DNA of 64,000 bases from Streptomyces canus (GCF_001514145.1 NZ_KQ948681.1:39328-103327), one strand, 5' to 3'. Shown: positions 17,382 to 26,506, numbered from the stretch's first letter. The notes: generated from the letters alone by a model not told the origin. Made by a program: numbers and translations.

Positions 17382-17402
17382 AGGAGGCTCGATTCATGCA
17401 GG

Positions 17403-17432
17403 GCGCCCCCGACTCGAGTGAGTCGGGGGCGC
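17403..17432. terminator. Perfect 13-base hairpin
   Basis: Arms GCGCCCCCGACTC and GAGTCGGGGGCGC with a GAGT loop. It lies between the SAV_2336-like gene and the 146-residue gene, so it probably ends the former unit. Confidence 0.7.
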
Positions 17433-17546
17433 TCAGGTGGTCCGCCTGGTTCCGGAGCCGGTGCTCTTCCGGCTCCAGGCGGTGCTGTGGGGCAAAAGGC
17501 CGGCGAACGGCGCCGGCATTGCCGTGATGGGCTCGCGAGTCCGCGC

Positions 17547-18539
17547 TCAGCCGAGGTGGCGCAGAGCCTCCTCGCTCACAAGGACACGCCCCTTCGGGGC
17601 ACCGGCCAGTTCCGCGCCCGCTCGCGTCAGCAGCTCCACCGTGCGGGAGAACGAGGTACGCGGCACCGTGCGCAGCAGCAGCGCAGCAACGCCTTCTCGG
17701 AAGGCATAGATTCCGGGCGAGCCTGGCAATGCATGGAGCATGCCGCTGAGGATCACCTCCGCGAGGTGACTCGGGCACGGAGTCGTCCCGAGCGACTTCT
17801 GCACCAACTGCATCACCGGCAAATGCGGGACGCCCACCGCCAAGTGACCGGCGAGACCGAACGCTTCGGCAGAAGCGGTCGAGCGGAAGCGGAGGACGAG
17901 TTCCTCAGCAGTGAGCTCAACCGGGGAGACGGAACCTTCGACCGAGAGGGCAGCGGGCAGAACGTAGGCGACCGCCCCCGAGATCTCCGCCCCCTCGGCG
18001 CCGCTGATCAGCGCGAACCAGTTCTCCAACCACACGGCGGAGGACTCCAGAACCGGGATCAGGACACTGTCCGCTCCCGGCTCCGGCACGCCGTCGTAAG
18101 CCGTGAAGCTCAGTGCGGCGTTCGCGGCCCCGGCGGACGGAGCCCAGATCCGACCCGGCGCCCCCGGCAACGCGGTGCGCCGCCACATGCGCTCCGGCAG
18201 CGGCTGGACGACCGCGACCGGCCGAACGCGCGCCCAGCTACGCAAAGTCCCGTACCAACGAACGGCGGCCGGGCCGGGATACCACTGCGGGCCGGAGCAG
18301 TCACTGAGCACGAGCGTGACCGTACGGTCGTCCTCGACTTGGCGCCCGCGCAGCGTGCCGTCAGCCTTGAGGACGGACACCGTCACGCTCTGGAAGTGAC
18401 CGGCCTGGGCCAGGGACTGACGCAGACTCCGCAGCAGCGGCCGCCACATGGTCATCGTGGGCCCAGCGTCGAAGACAAGCTGGAGTCGGTACGCCGGGCC
18501 GCTGCTTCGGGAAAGGGCGGTGGTCGTCCGCACGTTCAC
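17547..18539 (-). CDS. SAV_2336 / VMAP-like domain protein
   Basis: 330 residues from GTG 18539 (AAGGAGACGAC ahead). LVFDAGPTMTMWRPLLRSL near residue 20, TVTLVLSDCSGPQWYPG near 74 and VRPVAVVQPLPERMWRRTAL near 105 match the layout of SAV_2336-type (vWA-MoxR associated) proteins in Streptomyces. Such proteins normally carry extra N- or C-terminal effector parts; this one consists of the core only. Known members are linked to predicted conflict systems. No vWA or MoxR partner is visible. It is alone behind family-1 promoter copy 6. Confidence 0.65.
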   Translation of the reverse strand: MNVRTTTALSRSSGPAYRLQLVFDAGPTMTMWRPLLRSLRQSLAQAGHFQSVTVSVLKADGTLRGRQVEDDRTVTLVLSDCSGPQWYPGPAAVRWYGTLRSWARVRPVAVVQPLPERMWRRTALPGAPGRIWAPSAGAANAALSFTAYDGVPEPGADSVLIPVLESSAVWLENWFALISGAEGAEISGAVAYVLPAALSVEGSVSPVELTAEELVLRFRSTASAEAFGLAGHLAVGVPHLPVMQLVQKSLGTTPCPSHLAEVILSGMLHALPGSPGIYAFREGVAALLLRTVPRTSFSRTVELLTRAGAELAGAPKGRVLVSEEALRHLG

Positions 18540-18710
18540 GTCGTCTCCTTGGGGCCTCGGGGAGGGGCGAGGCCCGGACCGGCCGGAGGGAGTCAGTCCG
18601 GGCCTCGCGGCCCCGGCCGCCGAGGGGGAGTTGCGCGGCCAGGGCGAGCCGCGTGAAGCGGCTCCTTCGAAATGGTCTTGCGATCGGGCTCTCCCGCCCT
18701 CACAAAAACC

Positions 18711-18739
18711 ACTCTACACACTAAAAAAGAAGTAGGCAA
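18711..18739 (-). promoter_or_regulatory. Family-1 accessory promoter, copy 6
   Basis: TTGCCT (18739-18734), 17-base spacer ACTTCTTTTT..., TAGAGT (18716-18711). It leads the SAV_2336-like gene. Confidence 0.85.
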
Positions 18740-18797
18740 TACCTCGAATTCTTGGGATGCTGAGACGGCGAACGGGGTGAAGGGTGCGCAGGGGAAG

Positions 18798-18824
18798 GCG
18801 CCGCCGGCTCGAAGCCGGCGGCGC
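18798..18824 (-). terminator. Terminator-like hairpin
   Basis: Perfect 12-base arms GCGCCGCCGGCT and AGCCGGCGGCGC with a CGA loop, 40 bases beyond the 164-residue gene stop. Confidence 0.7.
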
Positions 18825-18864
18825 GTGGGGGAGTTGGGTCCTGTCGGCTGGGGCGGGGTTCCGT

Positions 18865-19359
18865 CTAGCCGCTGACGAGGGAGCAGTCGCGGCGGTGTAC
18901 GGGCGACGTGCGGAAGGAGGGGGCCTCGGAGGTGTCGTCGCGATCCATGAGCCAGTCCCCGAAGTCCGCCTGGCTGTTGATCGTGACGGACGGAACCGGC
19001 GCGCCACAGTCGGGGCACGGTGCGATCAGGCTGAATGTCAGCCGCCCGGGGGTCTCGTACGTGCCGATGAAGAAGTAGGCGCGCCGTCCTTGTGACAGCT
19101 GGATGCGTGCCGCGCGAAAGTGCTGCGCCCCGGGGAACAGGGGGTGGTTGAGGTCCTCGTAGACGCCGAGCCTGACGTCGCCCGGCAGGCGGAGGCGGTG
19201 ACGGAGGGCAGCCTCGACTCCCGCGTGCTCGGATGGGGCACGCAGGATCGAGGGCTCCGTTCCGTGGTCCGTGACCGCCCGTCCGTCTGCTCGATCCAGG
19301 GCGGCATGTCGTGCGGCGGCTTCGATCGCCTCCATGCTGGTGATGGTTGCCTCGCGCAC
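18865..19359 (-). CDS. Hypothetical protein with C-terminal cysteines
   Basis: 164 residues. GTG 19359 was chosen for AAAGGAGACACG directly ahead; a start at 19503 is too far upstream. A beta-rich middle (RRAYFFIGTYETPGRLTFSLIAP) is followed by CPDCG and a final HRRDC, a possible zinc site. Single gene between family-1 promoter copy 7 and a hairpin. Function unknown. Confidence 0.7.
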   Translation of the reverse strand: MREATITSMEAIEAAARHAALDRADGRAVTDHGTEPSILRAPSEHAGVEAALRHRLRLPGDVRLGVYEDLNHPLFPGAQHFRAARIQLSQGRRAYFFIGTYETPGRLTFSLIAPCPDCGAPVPSVTINSQADFGDWLMDRDDTSEAPSFRTSPVHRRDCSLVSG

Positions 19360-19506
19360 CGTGTCTCCTTTGGCTGTCCGTGGCCTGGAGTGCCCCCCGG
19401 GGGACTCCAGGCCTCTGGCCCGGACTCGTAGGCGGGTCGGGTCAACCGCTCGAAGCGGCTCAACTGGGTGGCGTTGTGGGCGACTATCCGCTCCACAACG
19501 CAATCC

Positions 19507-19535
19507 ACAGTACCCACTTAAAAAGAAGTAAGCAA
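19507..19535 (-). promoter_or_regulatory. Family-1 accessory promoter, copy 7
   Basis: TTGCTT (19535-19530), 17-base spacer ACTTCTTTTT..., TACTGT (19512-19507). It leads the 164-residue gene and lies 42 bases beyond the preceding stop. Confidence 0.85.
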
Positions 19536-19577
19536 TATAACTGGCGGTGGTGAGGAGACTCGCTGGCTGGTGAAGGG

Positions 19578-20000
19578 TCAGGCGACGAGTGTGCCCACCA
19601 TGTCGAGGACATTCTGGGCCCGGTCGAAGGCCACCTGCTTGTGGCCGTACGAAGGCCAGCGCAGATGCATCACCTCATGGGCGAACACCCTGTCGGCGGC
19701 CTCCCTGGTCGGCACGTGGGTCAGGTTGACCGCCATCAGAGGTATGTCGAGACGGCTGTCGTGCTCACCGAGAAAGACCTGCGCCGCGTAGTGGGCGTGG
19801 AACGTCAGCCCGGTGACCTGGGAGTACCGGGCCAGATCGAAGGTCAGGGCGAAGGGGAGTTGCGACGCCTCCATGAACAACTCCGCCCGCGTTCTGAGCC
19901 ATCGGGGATCCACGGCCTGCACGCACTCGACTACAGGCAGAGGGCTGACCAGAGCCTCGTGCCGGGCCATGGTGAGCGGGTGCCCTTTGTGGAGCGTCAC
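19578..20000 (-). CDS. Putative small metallopeptidase-like protein (HExxH)
   Basis: 140 residues from GTG 20000, with GAAGGAGGCCTGCT ahead and a 4-base GTGA overlap with the upstream stop. FAHEVMHLRW near residue 107 is an HExxH zinc-peptidase motif and YGH follows seven residues later, in a place reminiscent of SprT-like proteins. The full SprT pattern is not present, so enzyme activity is unproven. Last gene before family-1 promoter copy 7. Confidence 0.7.
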   Translation of the reverse strand: MTLHKGHPLTMARHEALVSPLPVVECVQAVDPRWLRTRAELFMEASQLPFALTFDLARYSQVTGLTFHAHYAAQVFLGEHDSRLDIPLMAVNLTHVPTREAADRVFAHEVMHLRWPSYGHKQVAFDRAQNVLDMVGTLVA

Positions 20001-20455
20001 AGCAGGCCTCCTTCCGGGGCGTTGGACAAGCGCAGGGGCAGATCGCAGAGAGCGGCCGGCGTGTTGAAGTGCGCCGCCAGCTGTTCCGGGAGGCGGCGTT
20101 CGAGTAGCAGAGGGCCATGCGCCTGCCGGGCTGTCACAGCCTGGGTGTGCCCGGCCAGGACGACCGCCTCGGCGCTGGCGCCGAAGGTCGCGCTCACCAG
20201 TTCGGCCACCTGCGGGTCCAGTGTCCTGGTCCGGCCCGGGTCGAGCACGGCGCTTCGTGACATGCCAGCGTGTTCGGCGGGGTCGGCCGGCCTCAGGCCG
20301 GCGGCCGGCCGAAGACCGCGCAGCACGGCGGTGCCCGCGGACCGCAGACCACCGGGTGCCCAAAGGAGCGCGGCGGCCAGACAGCTCAGAGTCCGGTGCT
20401 GCGGCTCCAGACGTCGGCCGTCGAATCCGTTGAGGCCTCGTCGCTGGGCCCGCAC
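19997..20455 (-). CDS. Hypothetical protein
   Basis: 152 residues from GTG 20455 (GGGAGGTGACAGT ahead). Basic N-terminus, then SCLAAALLWAPGGL, which is mildly hydrophobic, and a helical C-terminal half (VAELVSATFGASAEAVVLAG). Coupled to the HExxH gene. Family not recognised. Confidence 0.6.
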   Translation of the reverse strand: MRAQRRGLNGFDGRRLEPQHRTLSCLAAALLWAPGGLRSAGTAVLRGLRPAAGLRPADPAEHAGMSRSAVLDPGRTRTLDPQVAELVSATFGASAEAVVLAGHTQAVTARQAHGPLLLERRLPEQLAAHFNTPAALCDLPLRLSNAPEGGLL

Positions 20456-20574
20456 ACTGTCACCTCCCTCGTCTCTGCTTCGGCCAGCCCTCTGGCCGGG
20501 GCGCGGCCGGCGAGGCGCCGGCCGCGATCTCATCATGCCAAGACGCCGGCGACGGGCTCCCGGGCCGGCCTCGA

Positions 20575-21039
20575 TCAAGAGAACTGCCCATGCCAGGAGT
20601 CGCCTTCCAAGGTGGCGAGCTGCTGTTCCTCCTCCCGGGTGAGCCGGTTGAGGAAGTCGTCCCAGTGTTCGATCTTGGCCAGCTCCTCGCCCTCGGCCGG
20701 TTGGATCCGGGCCGTCTCGCCCGAACGCAGCTGCATGATGACGTCGCCGTTGTCGTCTAGATGCGCCTCGGTCCATTCCAGCGCGCGCCGCCGGGTCTGG
20801 TTGAGGTTGAACACGAAGCCGAGGTCAGGGGAGGTCTGTCCGCCGACCAGGGGCCGGATCCATATCAGTTGGTCAGGCTCAGGTTCGGCCCGGAAGTGGC
20901 GGGCCAGGGGCTGGCGAAACACTTCGGTTCCGTCGGGATCGATGACGACCAGTTGAGCGCCGGCGTCCACCGGGTCCCCGGTGCTGCTGTGGTTGCCGGC
21001 GAGCAGGTCGGCGAAGCGTGTCTGCCAGTCGGTAGTCAT
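20575..21039 (-). CDS. Hypothetical protein
   Basis: 154 residues from ATG 21039 (AAGGAGATCACGCAC ahead). An alpha/beta protein with QLVVIDPDGTEVFRQP and an acidic end. It follows the 748-residue gene by 38 bases, so it likely belongs to the tagged-protein operon. Could be a dedicated chaperone or partner of those large proteins, on position only. Confidence 0.7.
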   Translation of the reverse strand: MTTDWQTRFADLLAGNHSSTGDPVDAGAQLVVIDPDGTEVFRQPLARHFRAEPEPDQLIWIRPLVGGQTSPDLGFVFNLNQTRRRALEWTEAHLDDNGDVIMQLRSGETARIQPAEGEELAKIEHWDDFLNRLTREEEQQLATLEGDSWHGQFS

Positions 21040-21077
21040 GTGCGTGATCTCCTTGTTGATGACGGGACGAACGGGGG

Positions 21078-23324
21078 TCAGTGGGCCGTCTGGACCACGT
21101 CCTCGACGGCCTTGCCGCGCAGGTGGGTAATGCCGCGCTTCTTGAAGAACTCCAGCATCTCGGTGCGCTCGTGCGCGTACTCGCACATGATCCGGCTGGG
21201 GGCCTCGGCGCCCAACAGATCGATGCCGTCGCGGAACATGATCTCGTTGTTGCTCTGCGAGAACGACGCGATCTTCATGGGGTCGCGGGTCATGCCGTGC
21301 ATGCTCTTGCCGCCCGCGGGGTTGATCGCGCCGTAGTGGTCTCCGTCGTAGGCGTAGTAGTCCGACCGGCGCATGAGGACGGACGGGTCGTCCCAGATCA
21401 GTCGGCCACCCCCTGGGCTGGAGGGTGTGTTCTTGACGCGCAGGAAGACGCTGTTGGCGCCGCCGCTGTACTTGTCCGCAGCCTCCGACATGCCGACACC
21501 GCCGCCGATACCCATGACCGACCGCTTCTCGGTGGAGGCCAGCACGCCGGTCGCGAAGAGCTTCGTCATCTCTCCGCCGCCGATGTTGTGGGTCAGAGAC
21601 TTCCCGGAGAACGCCTTGCTGACCTCGGCCGCGTTGCCGGCTACGTCGAACCGCGACCAGGTCAGCCAGCCGCCGCTGGTGGCCGGGGTCGGGTCATACC
21701 CGGAGCTGGCGGCCAGCGCGTCACCGCTGTCGAAGCCGGTGGCCTTGGCGACCGCCTCGCGCAGCACCGCGACCTTCTTGGGCAGCACCGTCTTGGCCGC
21801 TTCGAGCTGGATGCGCTTGACCTGGTAATGAAGCGCATCCTCGTCCAGTCCGATGAGAGAGGAGGCCTGCTGGTGGACGAGCTCCTGCACCTGCAGGTCC
21901 TCCAGTCCCTTGGCCTCGGCGAACGCCGCTTTCACCGCGGCGCCTTTGTCCAGTCCCTGGGCTGCGACGTTGTTGGTCAGGTACGTCCACTCGCCCTCGG
22001 ATGCGGTCATCGGCGCGTTCACCAGGTGAAGCTGCTCCAGGCGGTCCACGAGTTCTTTGCCGTGCCCACCGCCCACCGGGGCATGGACCTCGAGCTGGCC
22101 CCGCATCGAGAACTCGGTCTTCGAGGGGTCATTCGCCGCGTACGGCCGGTACACCGCGCTCCAGCCGTCACCGAGGTCGACCGAGTACTCCTTGCCGTTG
22201 GCCTTGCTGCGGGACGTGCCGTCCCACGACGACTCGCCGGTCTGCGGGTCCAGCTGCGCCTTGATCCGGCTGGCGTCGCGCAATTGGGCAGCGAGCGTGC
22301 CCGGCTCCGGTTCGTCGGCCGGTGCAGGGATCTGCTTGGTGACGGTCTTGGTGACCATGTGCCCGAACTGCTCGAAGTGCGGCATGGTCTCGCCGCCGTT
22401 GTTGATCTTCTCGCCGACGACGTTTAGCTGGTCCAGGTAGTACTGGGCCATCTCCTTCTCGGCGTCGCTCAGGTCAGCGGAGGACAGCACGCTGTTGACG
22501 GCATCCAGGGCCTGCTGGTGTTTCTGGATCGAGGCCTCGGACATCGGCAGGTTGTCCTTCAGCTTGTGCTGAACCGACGTGGTCGCCTTGGTGACCAGTT
22601 CACCGAGCTGCTTCTCCTTGTCCAGCGCGAGGCGCTCCTTGACCTCTTCCTCGACTTCCACGTCCACCATCTTGGTCCCGGACACGGATAGCGCCTCGAG
22701 CAGCTTGCTCTCTGCCTCCTCGGACACGTGGGCGAGCAGGACCTCGCGGGGGCCGTCGGCGGAGGCGTAGGCGACCAGCGTGGCCTGCGAGTTGATGAAG
22801 TCCTCCCCTCCGACCAGGACCGGAGTGCCGGTCGCAACGCCGACGGGCGGCTCGTCGGGCACCGGGGTGAGCGGAGGATCCGTTTCCTCCTCGTCGGGCT
22901 CTTCGACCTGGACCTCTTCGGCCGACAGCCCAGAGGCATCAACGCCGTCCTCGTTGGCCGGCTGGTCGCCTTCGACCGCTTGCTGGTCCGCCGCCGACTC
23001 CTCCAGGCCCTCGCTCGGCGGCTCCGCCCCGACCTCGCCCGAGTGCGCAGGTTCCGCCGCCACCTCGGTGGTGTCCTCACCCGCGCTGCCTGCGGAGTCT
23101 CCGGCCGATGCCGACGCGCCACCGTCCTCCTCGGGTATCGCCGCTTCGGCAGGAGGCTCGGTCGCCGGTGCGGTGCTCTGGAGAAGCTCGGTCTCCCATT
23201 CCGTCAAAGTCGCAGGCTCGGGCGGGGGCTCCGTCCCGAGGGCGACCGGAGCGGACGGCGAGTCGGTGGTCACCGTCGGCGAGACGGCGTACGAGGCGTG
23301 ACTGCTCTTGGAGTTGGTTCCCAT
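21078..23324 (-). CDS. Large tagged protein, possible ADP-ribosyltransferase-like C-terminus
   Basis: 748 residues; ATG 23324 overlaps the upstream stop (TGATG), GTG 23327 is an alternative. It opens with the tag MGTNSKSSHASYA shared with the next gene. Residues 20-190 are acidic, Pro/Glu-rich and disordered; the middle is helical. The last 200 residues have GVLASTEKR, SVFLRVKN and NNEIMFRDGIDLL in an order that loosely recalls ADP-ribosyltransferase folds. No signal peptide. It may be an effector carried by the transfer machine. Assignment of the enzyme domain is tentative. Confidence 0.8.
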   Translation of the reverse strand: MGTNSKSSHASYAVSPTVTTDSPSAPVALGTEPPPEPATLTEWETELLQSTAPATEPPAEAAIPEEDGGASASAGDSAGSAGEDTTEVAAEPAHSGEVGAEPPSEGLEESAADQQAVEGDQPANEDGVDASGLSAEEVQVEEPDEEETDPPLTPVPDEPPVGVATGTPVLVGGEDFINSQATLVAYASADGPREVLLAHVSEEAESKLLEALSVSGTKMVDVEVEEEVKERLALDKEKQLGELVTKATTSVQHKLKDNLPMSEASIQKHQQALDAVNSVLSSADLSDAEKEMAQYYLDQLNVVGEKINNGGETMPHFEQFGHMVTKTVTKQIPAPADEPEPGTLAAQLRDASRIKAQLDPQTGESSWDGTSRSKANGKEYSVDLGDGWSAVYRPYAANDPSKTEFSMRGQLEVHAPVGGGHGKELVDRLEQLHLVNAPMTASEGEWTYLTNNVAAQGLDKGAAVKAAFAEAKGLEDLQVQELVHQQASSLIGLDEDALHYQVKRIQLEAAKTVLPKKVAVLREAVAKATGFDSGDALAASSGYDPTPATSGGWLTWSRFDVAGNAAEVSKAFSGKSLTHNIGGGEMTKLFATGVLASTEKRSVMGIGGGVGMSEAADKYSGGANSVFLRVKNTPSSPGGGRLIWDDPSVLMRRSDYYAYDGDHYGAINPAGGKSMHGMTRDPMKIASFSQSNNEIMFRDGIDLLGAEAPSRIMCEYAHERTEMLEFFKKRGITHLRGKAVEDVVQTAH

Positions 23325-26035
23325 CACTTAGCCCCGTGCTTCAGGGAGGCCGCGGTCGGCATGTTCAGCTCCTTGACGAAGAAGTTGGTGAACGACTCCC
23401 GCAGGCTCTGCTTGCGCTGGACGGCGTGGTCCAGGAAGGCCTCGGCGATCTGCTCGCTGCTGACCTTGGCCGACGGGATGCCGTGCTTCTTGGCGGCCGC
23501 CTTGCGCATCGTCGGCACCCAGTGGACGCCGGCCTTGACGCCCTCGTGGGCGGTGGAGTGCAGCATCGAGCGCCACTGGGAGTCGGGGATCGCTTCGAAG
23601 TTCTTGATAATCGGGTGCGCCACGGCGGGGTTGACCTTGATGCCGTCGCCGAGGCCTCCCGACAGTGCCGCCTGGTACAGCTTCTGGTGCACCGGGTCGT
23701 AGGAACCGCCTCCCGACGGGGCGTACCCCAACGCGAGTTGGTCCTGCCCGTAGTGCTTGAACGCCTGGCCGAGGTCGCACCGGACGAGGCCGCCCGAGGC
23801 GGTGCGCAGTACGTTCGCCTGATGGCCGTCGTGATCACCGACGAGCCAGGCTCCCACGTGCGAACGGACGATGGCGTCCACCTCCGACTGGGACCAGTTC
23901 TGCGGCTCCGAGGCGAAGTGGTGCGTGTCCTTGAGCAGCGGCTGGACGCTGCCGCTCTTGCCCTCGACGTTCTTGACGTACACCGGCACCGAGGGCAGGC
24001 CGCCCAGCGACAGGGCGTGCGAGGCCGCGGATTCCGCGTGCGCGATCGCCCCGCCATCCTTGTCGGCCTTGAACAGCCATGCGGAGCCGTCCGGGGCGTC
24101 GTGGAGAGACTTGGCGTAGGTGCCCCCGAGATTCGCGGTCTTGCCGGGCCCGAACGACCAGGAGCCGACCACGTCCGCGTCGATACGCGCGGGCACATCC
24201 TGAGTGGTGGCCTTGACCTGCTGGAGGTTGGCCACCAGGGCCTGGACCTTGGCATTGAAGGAACCCGGCGGCGCCGGCTTGACCGGGGCCTTGGGAACGG
24301 AGCCGGCCGCAGGGGAAGGCGTCGGCGTCTCGGCGAGCTTCTTGGCCTGCTCAGGGCTTGCACCCATGCTCAGCGCCGCCGCCTCCTTGGCCTCCTTCGT
24401 CAGCCCGCCCGCCTGGGATGGCGACGGCGTCGAGGAGGCGGGAGCGGACGACGGCGAGGACCCGGAGGTGATCAGCTTGCTCTGCAAGGCCTTGACGGCT
24501 TCGTCGGACGCCAGGCCGTTGTCCACTCCGGCCGGGGGACCGGTCTTCTTCTTCGCCGCCGCGGCCGCGACCTTCGCGTTGATTTCCTCTTTGTCCAGGG
24601 CCGGGTTGAAGCTCGAGGCGATGAAGCTGGTGACGTGCGCGCGGGCCGCCTTGTCCGCGTCCGGCATTCCCATCTGCTCGGCCACCTCACGCAGGTCGCC
24701 GAGCTTCTGCTCTTTGGCCCACGCGTTGAACTCGTTGGTGAGCGCCTTGGGGGCCACGGTGTGCGACGTGAGCAGCCCGGGATTGCCCATGGAGATATCG
24801 CTCGCCGGCTGCAGTACGCCGTGGATCCATCCCTGAGCATCCGTCTGCAGTGTGTGGAGCTCGCCCGTGCTCGTCGCCCACTCCGCGACCTGGGCCGCCG
24901 CCTCCGGATTCCCCTCCAGGTCGGGAAGGGCGAGAGGGCTGCTGAGATCGGGCTTGGCCGCGGAATGGACGTCCAGGGCTTTGTCCAGCGCGGCCAGCTG
25001 GTCCTGCCGCGCCTGTGACTTGGCCTTCAGGGCCTCCTTCTCGGTCTCCGCGGTGCCGGTGCGCAGCAGGTCGACGATCTCTCGCGGCTTGAGGTGCTGA
25101 GCGTCTGCGAGGGACATGTCCCCCGCAGCAACGGCGTCCTGGACCAGCGGGAGGACCGTGGAGGTGCTGATCTTCGCGATCTCCAGAGGGTCCCCGGTCC
25201 ACACCTTGTAGCCGGCCTGGATTTCCTCCAGGTCCGGCATCTGCGGGCACTGGGCCGTGAGGACCTGCTTCTCCGCTTGCAGCAGGTTCTGCAGCTTCTC
25301 ACTGTCCAAGATGCCTTTGGCGTCGGCCACTTCCTGGCAGGCGGCCTCCCACGCCGTCACGGCGGCTTCGAACTGTTCCGGAGTGGCCGTCCATGTCCCT
25401 GCCGGCCCGGGGGACGGCAGCGAAGTGCCCTCGATCTGGTAGAGATCGGCGAGGGTCATCCCGCCGACGGTGCCCCCGGACAGCAACTGGTTGTAGCGCT
25501 GTAGCGCGGCGGCCTGGATCTTCTGCTTCGACGGGATCGGGTCGTCGTAGTAGGGGTCGAGCCAGTGGACCAGGGGGTGCTGGCCCGTGCCGGACAGCCC
25601 GACGAGCGCGGGGTGCTCGAATCCCTTCGCCGCGGCGATCTGCTGCAGCTCCTCCGGAGAGAGGCTGTTCAGGTACTCGAGAGACTGTGCCCGCAGGGCG
25701 TCGAGCTGGGCCTGGATCTCCTCCTCGGAGGCGCCCTCGGCCTTCATCGTCTCGATGGCTTCCTTGGCGGCCTTGATCTGCTCGGCGAAGATCTCGTACC
25801 GCTCGACGGGGTCCTCGGGCAGGTCCGGGTATCCGGCATTCCCCTCCTCGCCGCCCGCAGCGATATGGTCCAGGTTGTCCATCGCAACCATCAGGTCCGT
25901 CTTCGCGGTGACGAGTTCGTCGCTCAGCTGCTGCTCGTCCGGCGGCGCGCCGGCCCCGCTCGCCTCGACAGCCTCGGCCGTGTCGCTCGGCGCGATGGCG
26001 TACGAGGCGTGGCTGCTCTTGGAGTTGGTGCCCAT
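23324..26035 (-). CDS. Large tagged protein with kinase-like C-terminal domain
   Basis: 903 residues; ATG 26035 overlaps the upstream stop (TGATG). It starts with the same MGTNSKSSHASYA tag. The central 500 residues are helical and low-complexity. The last 270 look like a small-molecule-kinase-like fold: a glycine turn NLGGTYAK, a strand AWLFKAD with a possible ATP-binding Lys, HAESAASHAL with a possible partner Glu, then GDHDGHQANVL near 733 and CDLGQAF near 752, which fit an HxDxxxxN...D.G pattern. Likely phosphotransferase; substrate unknown. Part of the unit behind family-2 site A. Confidence 0.85.
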   Translation of the reverse strand: MGTNSKSSHASYAIAPSDTAEAVEASGAGAPPDEQQLSDELVTAKTDLMVAMDNLDHIAAGGEEGNAGYPDLPEDPVERYEIFAEQIKAAKEAIETMKAEGASEEEIQAQLDALRAQSLEYLNSLSPEELQQIAAAKGFEHPALVGLSGTGQHPLVHWLDPYYDDPIPSKQKIQAAALQRYNQLLSGGTVGGMTLADLYQIEGTSLPSPGPAGTWTATPEQFEAAVTAWEAACQEVADAKGILDSEKLQNLLQAEKQVLTAQCPQMPDLEEIQAGYKVWTGDPLEIAKISTSTVLPLVQDAVAAGDMSLADAQHLKPREIVDLLRTGTAETEKEALKAKSQARQDQLAALDKALDVHSAAKPDLSSPLALPDLEGNPEAAAQVAEWATSTGELHTLQTDAQGWIHGVLQPASDISMGNPGLLTSHTVAPKALTNEFNAWAKEQKLGDLREVAEQMGMPDADKAARAHVTSFIASSFNPALDKEEINAKVAAAAAKKKTGPPAGVDNGLASDEAVKALQSKLITSGSSPSSAPASSTPSPSQAGGLTKEAKEAAALSMGASPEQAKKLAETPTPSPAAGSVPKAPVKPAPPGSFNAKVQALVANLQQVKATTQDVPARIDADVVGSWSFGPGKTANLGGTYAKSLHDAPDGSAWLFKADKDGGAIAHAESAASHALSLGGLPSVPVYVKNVEGKSGSVQPLLKDTHHFASEPQNWSQSEVDAIVRSHVGAWLVGDHDGHQANVLRTASGGLVRCDLGQAFKHYGQDQLALGYAPSGGGSYDPVHQKLYQAALSGGLGDGIKVNPAVAHPIIKNFEAIPDSQWRSMLHSTAHEGVKAGVHWVPTMRKAAAKKHGIPSAKVSSEQIAEAFLDHAVQRKQSLRESFTNFFVKELNMPTAASLKHGAK

Positions 26036-26445
26036 CACGCGCCGTCCCGGGGCGGAAGGACCGGAATGACCTCGGCCAGGAGCTGGTCGAGGACGAGCTC
26101 GGCGGCGTGCCGCAGGTCGGCGGCGCCCGGGGGGACGTCGGTGAGGGAGAGCTGGCAGACGCCGTTCTCCTCCTGCCAGCGATCGACCTTCTCCGGTGTG
26201 ACGCCTTCGGCGAGGCGCTCACGCCAGGGGTTGGCCTCGTCATAGACCAGCGGGACCCACACGACGTGTTGCGCGGGGTCCGCATCGGGCGCGGCGTCGA
26301 GTGCCAGAACGGCCACCGGGTCCACTGCCATGCCGAGAGCCGGATGCCACACCGTGAGGATCGACAGCTGCCAGGTGGCGGGAGCCGGGACAGCCAGCGA
26401 CTCTGGCGCCGAGGGCTCCGGCTTCGGTGACGTGGGTGTCGACAT
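26035..26445 (-). CDS. Hypothetical protein heading the tagged-protein operon
   Basis: 136 residues; ATG 26445 has GGGAGGAG ahead. Pro/Ser-rich start, then a mixed fold with LSILTVWHPALGMAV and VVWVPLVYDEANPW. The stop overlaps the start of the 903-residue gene, so translation is coupled. It could be a chaperone or adaptor for the two large proteins. Family not recognised. Confidence 0.75.
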   Translation of the reverse strand: MSTPTSPKPEPSAPESLAVPAPATWQLSILTVWHPALGMAVDPVAVLALDAAPDADPAQHVVWVPLVYDEANPWRERLAEGVTPEKVDRWQEENGVCQLSLTDVPPGAADLRHAAELVLDQLLAEVIPVLPPRDGA

Positions 26446-26475
26446 CTTGAGGCTCCTCCCGTGGGTTTCGCCTCA

Positions 26476-26506
26476 TAGGGGTGCGAAAATCCGCCGCCGT
26501 GTGACA
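26476..26506 (-). promoter_or_regulatory. Family-2 backbone promoter, site A
   Basis: TGTCACAC (26506-26499), 15 bases, CACCCCTA (26483-26476). It is about 30 bases before the ATG at 26445. The upstream box lies in the loop and 3' arm of the terminator of the preceding operon. Confidence 0.8.
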
